Made by a program: the position numbers and the translations under genes
The notes under the pieces: model-generated
Databases searched by the model: none
The model's input: only the letters and a program-made list of their open reading frames with translations
Told to the model about the DNA's origin: nothing
Part shown: positions 58,679-64,000 of the stretch, piece by piece
How the letters are laid out: every line of letters begins with the position of its first letter
How positions within the stretch are numbered: position 1 is the stretch's first letter
Assembly (NCBI GenBank): GCA_963806735.1
Contig: CAWEBE010000043.1
Coordinates: 1 to 64,000, forward strand
DNA from: CADEFX01 sp963806735
Lineage (GTDB): Bacteria; Pseudomonadota; Alphaproteobacteria; Rhizobiales; Hyphomicrobiaceae
Direction of reading: 5' to 3'
DNA length: 64,000 bases

Positions 58679-59209
58679 TTACAAGTGGGCGTACCCCGCC
58701 AATCGGAAGGTCATCATCTGGCGGCTGACTTGGAATTTCTTAGCCAATTCGGCGGCGAGTGCGTCATCCTCGACATCGACGAGCCGACCGCGCAGGTCAC
58801 GTTCCAGGATGGCGCACGGCACCAGGAGCTCAGCTGCAAAGCGATTTGCTTCGATCTCTCTGCGGTCCCAACCTTCGGATGACTTTGCATCCCGGGTAAA
58901 AGCGAGGAACTTCTTATCGACATGCACTTCAGAACCAATGTTCTGCATGTGCAGGGCAAAATGACCAATCTCATGTCCGAGTGTGAAGCGCTGACGGTTC
59001 GGGTGATGCAATGAATTGACGACAATACACGCGACTGTTTTCTTAAAGATCATGCCCGATAGCGCGGGGTCCAGCGGCACGAAGCGCACCATGATTTCCA
59101 GTTTTCGAGCAATATCTTCGACGGGCACCGCGCTCCGGTGAATTCTCATTTTAGTCAAGAGGGTTCGAGCCACGTCTTGCGGATCAATTCTCCCCTTCGC
59201 CGACCTCAC
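58679..59209 (-). CDS. ImmA/IrrE-family metallopeptidase
   Basis: 176 residues. The zinc motif HExxH is H79-E80-I-G-H83 in FTLGHEIGHFALHMQN, and a third ligand is likely in REIEANRFAAELLVP. Such peptidases cleave a repressor or antitoxin to switch on mobile elements or stress genes. The GTG start overlaps by four bases the stop of a short upstream frame (MKLTQHEQDQISRVVGSMR), which could be the tail of a partner. A complete XRE partner is not present. Confidence 0.85.
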   Translation of the reverse strand: MRSAKGRIDPQDVARTLLTKMRIHRSAVPVEDIARKLEIMVRFVPLDPALSGMIFKKTVACIVVNSLHHPNRQRFTLGHEIGHFALHMQNIGSEVHVDKKFLAFTRDAKSSEGWDRREIEANRFAAELLVPCAILERDLRGRLVDVEDDALAAELAKKFQVSRQMMTFRLAGYAHL

Positions 59210-59329
59210 TTAATCTCCAGAGGTGTAATCAGACGCATCGAGCCGACAACGCGAGAAATCTGATCCTGTTCGTGCTGAGTTAGCTTCATCGCCGATTGGA
59301 TCCCTGGCTCGAACTCGGGATAGCTTTGG

Positions 59330-59400
59330 CCCGCCAAATCTCACTCCACGCTCGCGTGCCTTAGCGATGCCTATAGCTTGCCTCTCCCGACGGATGTCAG
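59330..59400 (-). pseudogene. Serine recombinase (resolvase) remnant
   Basis: DIRRERQAIGIAKARERGVR, then FGGPKL, is the conserved end of the resolvase catalytic domain (IxxRxxxG(I/L)AxAxxxGxxxGR). The catalytic serine region and the DNA-binding end are missing. Confidence 0.5.
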
Positions 59401-59990
59401 TGCTCGAACTCAGCGAAGATGCCTAGGAACTGCCACAGCATGGCGCCGCCGTGGTGAGCGCCGCTTTTGAGCAGCCAAACACTTCACGCATCTTGGCAAT
59501 TGCGGCTCTACCTGAGGGTTCTGCGTTTGCGAGGCTGCGCACGCGCAATCCGCGCGACCCACCGGCGCTGTAGGTCTCTCCCTCCTCCTAGCTTTTCGCG
59601 AATTTTCAACTTCGCTGCGCGCGAAGCTCGCTTGCCGTTCAGCGCGGAATTCGGTTGTTCTGTGCCAGTAGCTGCCGTAAACGAGTGCCCTGCGTGGGGC
59701 GAGTTTCACGCACCTCCCTCGCACGATTGAGCCTCTCGGATCAGCTCAATTGCCCCGCACGTGTTGAGCCGGGCTATCTCGTCCAGCCGCAACTTCGCCA
59801 GCGCCCTCTGCACGCTTTCGGGCGTGGGTCTATCGGTTGACAGTCCAGAGGAGCCTTTTGTCTTCGAAAGCTGCGGCTCTCCCATCTCCGCTGGCAGCAC
59901 CAGAGACGCGAGTCTACGGTGATGGTGTCGACTTTTGGTTTCCGGACCGTGTAGTGCTGTCCCGCCTTGGTAGCCGAGCCATCCAGTGCC
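59401..59990. other. Region with no supportable gene
   Basis: About 590 bases. A minus-strand frame ending at 59706 with PESVQRALAKLRLDEIARLN looks protein-like at its C-terminus, but its N-terminal part does not. I therefore treat it as the tail of a lost gene. Confidence 0.3.
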
Positions 59991-61382
59991 ATGCCACTTC
60001 CACGCCATCGCTTGTTCGCCGCTTTGCTCGTTGTCTGTCTCGGCACGCTGACAGCACCACTCGATAGCGCAGTCAACATCGCCTTCCCGAGCATCACCGC
60101 CGCCTTCGGTCTCGAGCAGGCCGCTATACGTTGGGTCATCATCTCCTACGTGCTTACTTACGCCAGCCTGTCGCTCGTCTTTGGCAAGGTTGGCGATCTC
60201 CTGGGCTATCGGCGCGTGTTTGTGACGGGGCTCGTCTTCTCGACACTGGGCTTCGCGGCCTGCGCAGTGGCCCCGAATTTCGCCGCGCTACTCATCGGCC
60301 GAATCCTTCAAGGTGTCGGGGCCGCACTGTCTTGGAGCTGCGCGCCAGCGCTCGCGACCTCTCTCTATCCGGAGAGCGAGCGAACGCGCATCCTCGGCTT
60401 CTATTCGGCGGCAATTGCGGTCGGGACGGCGCTCGGCCCGCTCGCCGGTGGCGTGCTCGTGCAGATCTACGGTTGGCGCGTTGTGTTCTGGGGCCGGCTA
60501 CCAATCGTCTTGGCTGGCCTGGCGCTCGCTTGGCTCATTCCAGCAACGCTACGTGTCACTACCGAACGGCGCTATGACTTGACGGGAGCTTTGTTGCTCA
60601 TCGGTTGGCTCGGCGCGCTTTTGCTGACGGCGGCGCGGCCTGAGATGGAGTACGCCGCCGCCGCGACGGGCGCCCTTCTGCTCGGCGGGCTCGCCTGCTT
60701 TGCAGCGTTTCTCGTCCACGAATCTCGGCACGATGACCCGATTATCAGGCCATCTCTTTTTCAGGATCCAGGCTTCCTCGCGCTAAACCTCGCCAGCATC
60801 GCGGTCAATCTGGCCGGCTTCAGTGTGATGCTGCTGGTGCCGTTCCACTTGGCGGGGTCGGTGGGGCTCGCACCAGCCTTGGGCGGTTTGGTCCTCGGCT
60901 GCAACGCGACGGGGATCATTGTCGGCTCGTTGGCGGCCGGAAAACTCGCGACGCGCTTCGGGCAGGCGCCCGTTGCCTACCTCGGCACTGCGATCTCCGT
61001 CGTGGGACTGTCACTCGTCGCGACCTGGACGGCACACACGCGACCTGTGCACATGGCCGTGTGCCTCGGCTTGCAAGGCTTCGGGCTCGGATTGTTTCAA
61101 GTAGCGTACGCGGACAGAGTTCTCGCGACTCTGCCGCAGTCCGATCGCGGTGTTGCGGGCAGCCTGACGCTGGTCACGCGAACGCTCGGCGTTATCGGTG
61201 CGGCGTCGGGACTAACTGCGCTGAACCATGCCCTTGCAGCGTCGGCGGCGAGCATTGGGCGAACGGACGCTGCACTCATCGGCTTCCAGCAGACATTCGC
61301 GCTGGTGGCGTCTGGGCTCGGGCTCGGAATGTTCCTTACCGCTATGATGGCGGCGATCAAACAACGGCGCAAGCCGGCCTAA
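59991..61382 (+). CDS. MFS drug/solute exporter, DHA2-like
   Basis: 463 residues with about 13-14 membrane helices. Early motif: TAPLDSAVNIAFPSITAAFG, IRWVIISYVLTYASLSLVFG, GKVGDLLGYRRVFVTG (motif A, GxLxDxxGRRxxF) and the antiporter motif C-like GTALGPLAGGVLVQIYGWRVV. The D in the first helix (LDSAVNIAFP) is typical of EmrB/QacA exporters. No regulator is adjacent. I chose the ATG at 59991 because it begins just before helix 1. Confidence 0.88.
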   Translation: MPLPRHRLFAALLVVCLGTLTAPLDSAVNIAFPSITAAFGLEQAAIRWVIISYVLTYASLSLVFGKVGDLLGYRRVFVTGLVFSTLGFAACAVAPNFAALLIGRILQGVGAALSWSCAPALATSLYPESERTRILGFYSAAIAVGTALGPLAGGVLVQIYGWRVVFWGRLPIVLAGLALAWLIPATLRVTTERRYDLTGALLLIGWLGALLLTAARPEMEYAAAATGALLLGGLACFAAFLVHESRHDDPIIRPSLFQDPGFLALNLASIAVNLAGFSVMLLVPFHLAGSVGLAPALGGLVLGCNATGIIVGSLAAGKLATRFGQAPVAYLGTAISVVGLSLVATWTAHTRPVHMAVCLGLQGFGLGLFQVAYADRVLATLPQSDRGVAGSLTLVTRTLGVIGAASGLTALNHALAASAASIGRTDAALIGFQQTFALVASGLGLGMFLTAMMAAIKQRRKPA

Positions 61383-61664
61383 CCCATGCGTGTCCGTGGA
61401 CGCGCAATTGTCAAAACGCGAGCGTCAATTGCTCGCCAACGTATGGGCTGCGCGTTTTGCGTCCTAACCAAGGGGAGCGCTCGTGCTGCTGCGCGAGAGG
61501 TAGTCGCGACGCGATGCGCTGATCGGTGCTGAACAGCTGGCGGACGAGGTTGGGACAGTTACACTCCTTGACATGGGACGACCTGTCGCCGCAGTTCTAG
61601 AAACACCAATTGCGCACGCTTTGCGCATCCGCGAGCAACCTCTGATCGAGGGTTCAATTATCGA

Positions 61665-61916
61665 CGCTTCATCACAGGCGATCCGGCCGAGAAAGCACAG
61701 GCCTACGACGACAATTTCGCCTATGCCGGGTGGTACGCGGTGTGCGACGGCGCCGTATTCCGTTCAATCGAAGTTTCAACTAATCCGGCGCTCGCCGGCC
61801 TCACGTCGACACGCCACATCAAGCTGGACGGCAACCGCCTAATGCTCTCGGGACTGGACTTCTCGCCCAATGTCCCGCGCTTCCAACGAATCATTCGACG
61901 GCGTGCGAGCGCCTAG
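61665..61916 (+). pseudogene. C-terminal remnant of a lipocalin-like protein
   Basis: RFITGDPAEKAQAYDDNFAY, AGWYAVCDGAVFRSIEVSTN, ALAGLTSTRHIKLDGNRLML and SGLDFSPN match the last strands of lipocalin_5 proteins (FAYAGxYxVxxGxVxHxIEVSxNPxLxGxxxxRxxxLxGxxLxL). No start codon or N-terminal strands remain. The related intact gene is at 19038. Confidence 0.6.
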
Positions 61917-62150
61917 TCGTGAGGGCGGGGCCGCCTCACCCGGTTGATCGGCTTGTTCAAGCACGAACGGCGGCCTGTCTCGCTCGTATGGAGCTTGGGT
62001 ATGGCGCCTCGTATCTTTTCGGCCAGCGAGAAAGAGCAGGGAGACTTAGTGATGATTTGCATCTCACGCGCGAAGAAGGCAAATCTGACGATGAATCTGT
62101 AATCGCGGTCGGCGCGGCGCGCGAGCCCAGCGCAGAAAAGGCATGTAGTC

Positions 62151-63353
62151 GTGACAGCCGATGCCCTCGTAACACCCCCCGTCCTGAATCAGGATCCGTA
62201 TTCGGAAGTCAATCTGCTTGACCCGTACCCTTGGCATGAGGAAATGCGTGAACTGGCGCCCATCGTTCGCCTGGAGAAGTATAATGCCTACGCGATCGGT
62301 CGATACGCCGAGATCAGATCGGTGCTCCGTGATCCCATCACATACGATAACGCGGCAGGTATCGGTCTAGCTGATATCAGCAAGCCAGGGTCATGGGGGC
62401 GTAAGGCGAGTGTTTTCAGCGAAAAGGTCGGTGAGGAGCACGCTCGCAACCGAAGGGTGCTCACACGCATCATGTCTCCAGTCGTTGTCCGCCAGTGGAA
62501 AAACGACTTCGAGCGACAAGCCATCGAGACGATCGAGGAATTTGGCGACAAGCAAGAGATCGATGGTGTGCGGGATATAGCCGAAGCCTTTGTCTTAAAA
62601 GCGCTTCCTGGTGCTGTTGGCCTAACCATTACCCGTGAGCAGATGCACATCGCCGCGGACCTCAACTTCAATCAGCTCGGGCCCAATAACGATTTGTTTG
62701 CCGCGGCTCTCAAGCGGGCCGAGCCGCACATGGAATGGTACAATCGACAGATGACTCGCGATGGCCTGGTGTCGGGCGGAGTCGGTTCCCAAATCTATGA
62801 AGCGGCTGATCAAGGTCTCATTCCGGCAGAAGTGGCGCCGGAGATGATACGCGCGTTTCTCCGCGCCGGAATGGACTCGACGATTGGCAGCATTTCAGGT
62901 GCTCTCCGATACCTTGCCATGGATCCCAAGCAGTGGGATGCGCTGCGGGCTGATCCCGGCAAGGCGCGGGCCGCATTCGACGAAGCAACGCGGTTGGAAT
63001 CTCCCGTCTCGATATCGTATCGCACAACCTCCCGCGATGCGGATTTGTCAGGTTATGCGGTGCCGGCCGGCAGCAAGGTGGGTGTATGGTTCGGTTCAGC
63101 AAATCGCGATCCACGCAGATGGGAGAAGCCCGATGTGTTCGACATCGATCGCAACACGATGGGTCACCTGGGATTCGGTGATGGGTTGCATGTGTGCATT
63201 GGTCTGAATATTGCCCGGATGGAAGGTGAGGTCATCCTCGCAACGTTGGCGAAACGCTATAAGAGGATCGGGCTCAATGGCGAGCCGACGTACAAGACGG
63301 CCAATGCGCTGCATGCCCTCGGGAGTCTTCCATTGAGACTCATTGCAGCTTGA
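62151..63353 (+). CDS. Cytochrome P450, CYP199-like
   Basis: 400 residues. I-helix oxygen motif AGMDST (A239-T244), ExxR E278-A-T-R281, and heme loop FGDGLHVCIG with the ligand C349. It resembles CYP199A enzymes in NAYAIGRYAEI, GIGLAD, FGSANRDPRRW and the position of every motif. CYP199 proteins from Rhodopseudomonas demethylate or hydroxylate 4-substituted benzoates with a 2Fe-2S ferredoxin partner. No ferredoxin is adjacent; the nearest one is in the mtoX operon. GTG start. It lies next to a recombinase gene. Confidence 0.9.
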   Translation: MTADALVTPPVLNQDPYSEVNLLDPYPWHEEMRELAPIVRLEKYNAYAIGRYAEIRSVLRDPITYDNAAGIGLADISKPGSWGRKASVFSEKVGEEHARNRRVLTRIMSPVVVRQWKNDFERQAIETIEEFGDKQEIDGVRDIAEAFVLKALPGAVGLTITREQMHIAADLNFNQLGPNNDLFAAALKRAEPHMEWYNRQMTRDGLVSGGVGSQIYEAADQGLIPAEVAPEMIRAFLRAGMDSTIGSISGALRYLAMDPKQWDALRADPGKARAAFDEATRLESPVSISYRTTSRDADLSGYAVPAGSKVGVWFGSANRDPRRWEKPDVFDIDRNTMGHLGFGDGLHVCIGLNIARMEGEVILATLAKRYKRIGLNGEPTYKTANALHALGSLPLRLIAA

Positions 63354-63552
63354 GTATTGGGCCGAGAACAGTTCCCAGAGCCTGCAACAGCCCGGTGCGC
63401 CGACGCCACGCGGCTTTTGGGTCTGACTTTGCCGAGTGAGTGTGGGCCGATAACCATGTCACGGAAAATGCTGATCGAGAACTGCCGATGGGTCAGTGAG
63501 TTGCGCCGCTCCGGTCGGAAGCTGAGAGGTCTCTCAACCAAGGAGACTTCCT

Positions 63553-64000
63553 ATGAACGACCAAGATCATTCGTCGACAGATAGACTGCGCCCACGAGTC
63601 CGGGACAAGGGCAAGGTCATAGGACCGAAACCGCCTCTGCGGCTGGGCCACGTCTGGTCAATCCGCGCCAGATTGCAATTGGAACTGCGCGCGCGCGATT
63701 TGGCACTCTTCAATCTTGCAATCGACAGCAAACTGCGAGGCTGCGACCTTGTCGCCCTTCGCGTCGATGACGTGGCGCCAAACGGTTACGCGCTCGACCG
63801 CGCCAATGTGCGCCAGAGGAAGACGGGCCGTCCCGTCCGCTTCGAGCTGACCGAGGTGACCCGTCAAGCCGTCGACGACTATCTTCGACTTAGTGGCCGT
63901 AAGCCGGGCCAATGCTTGTTTCCGGGGCGTCGCGGACCTGACCAGAACCTGACCACACGCCAATACGCTCGCCTTGTCGGGGAGTGGGTCACCAGCATTG
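63553..64000 (+). CDS. Tyrosine recombinase (site-specific integrase), cut by the window end
   Basis: At least 149 residues: VRDKGKVIGPKPPLRLGHVW, RDLALFNLAIDSKLRGCDLV, then TGRPVRFELTEVTRQAVDDY and TTRQYARLVGEWV. I recognise a widespread family of short site-specific integrases with exactly this opening. SKLRGCDLVALRVDD holds the first catalytic Arg. The HxxR and Tyr motifs lie beyond the window. AAGGAGA is 6 bases before the ATG. Confidence 0.85.
   Translation, partial: MNDQDHSSTDRLRPRVRDKGKVIGPKPPLRLGHVWSIRARLQLELRARDLALFNLAIDSKLRGCDLVALRVDDVAPNGYALDRANVRQRKTGRPVRFELTEVTRQAVDDYLRLSGRKPGQCLFPGRRGPDQNLTTRQYARLVGEWVTSI

Overview
The window looks like chromosomal DNA of a GC-rich alphaproteobacterium of the order Hyphomicrobiales (Rhizobiales). 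The evidence is the ffh / dapF-mtaB-ftsY-ispZ neighbourhood, an alphaproteobacterial omega subunit, DUF1127 and DUF1236 proteins, and promoters of the EcfG general-stress type (GGAAC-N16/17-[CT]GTT). I cannot name a genus from sequence alone. Layout: (1) 1-14.8 kb is an accessory, pseudogene-rich zone. It has small secreted or membrane stress-type proteins (DUF1236, DUF883-like, lipoprotein, tryptophan-rich periplasmic proteins), a second-looking omega subunit (rpoZ), a secreted lactonase, several EcfG-type promoters, a repeated promoter-plus-hairpin leader, and many fragments (5'-3' exonuclease, MetX-like hydrolase, Crp/Fnr, Bug and ABC substrate-binding proteins, response regulator, DUF6894). 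(2) 15-26.4 kb is catabolic: a periplasmic serine hydrolase, a cobalt-type nitrile hydratase operon (alpha, beta, accessory), an intact IS1182-family element, an OsmC/flavin-monooxygenase pair, and an operon of methanethiol oxidase (SELENBP1 family), 2Fe-2S ferredoxin and CoA-binding protein. (3) 26.4-35 kb is an integrated element: decayed ligase and nuclease fragments, an XRE regulator, an AIPR-family abortive-infection protein, a symmetrical iteron/palindrome cluster, a primase-helicase, an AlpA-like protein and a tyrosine integrase. (4) 35.3-37.3 kb holds a candidate non-autonomous cassette. IS-like inverted repeats with CTAG on both sides enclose an autoregulated ArsR-SRPBCC pair. (5) 37.3-57.5 kb is mostly core and intact: rpsP, GNAT, ffh, GST, PQQ-type sugar dehydrogenase, dapF, mtaB, ftsY, two tandem ispZ-like genes, MarR, asd, DUF1127 genes, an unrecognised 604-residue membrane protein, an M20 peptidase with a premature stop, YbjQ, bdhA, and GT39 and GT2 glycosyltransferases. 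(6) 57.8-64 kb has a LAB_N protein and initiator tRNA-Met, then a second accessory tract (ImmA/IrrE peptidase, resolvase remnant, MFS exporter, lipocalin remnant, CYP199-like P450, and a tyrosine recombinase cut by the window end). How the genes fit together: Ffh and FtsY are both halves of the SRP targeting cycle, and DapF and Asd both serve lysine/diaminopimelate synthesis. GT39, GT2 and LAB_N resemble an undecaprenyl-phosphate sugar-transfer set for lipid A or another envelope glycan. The Cys/Met PLP enzyme at the left end and the methanethiol oxidase operon suggest organosulfur metabolism, although they are 22 kb apart. Frameshifts and truncations are concentrated in the accessory tracts while the core genes read cleanly. 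That pattern favours genuine gene decay over random sequencing error. The most unusual signals are: the two-copy EcfG-like promoter plus covarying hairpin with an anti-Shine-Dalgarno loop (5.3 and 10.9 kb); the mirror-symmetric iteron/palindrome next to the primase-helicase (30.1 kb); the transposase-less ArsR cassette (35.8-37.2 kb); and a family of CTAGTGT-ended palindromes whose stems differ in sequence but keep pairing (37.2, 42.7 and 42.8 kb).
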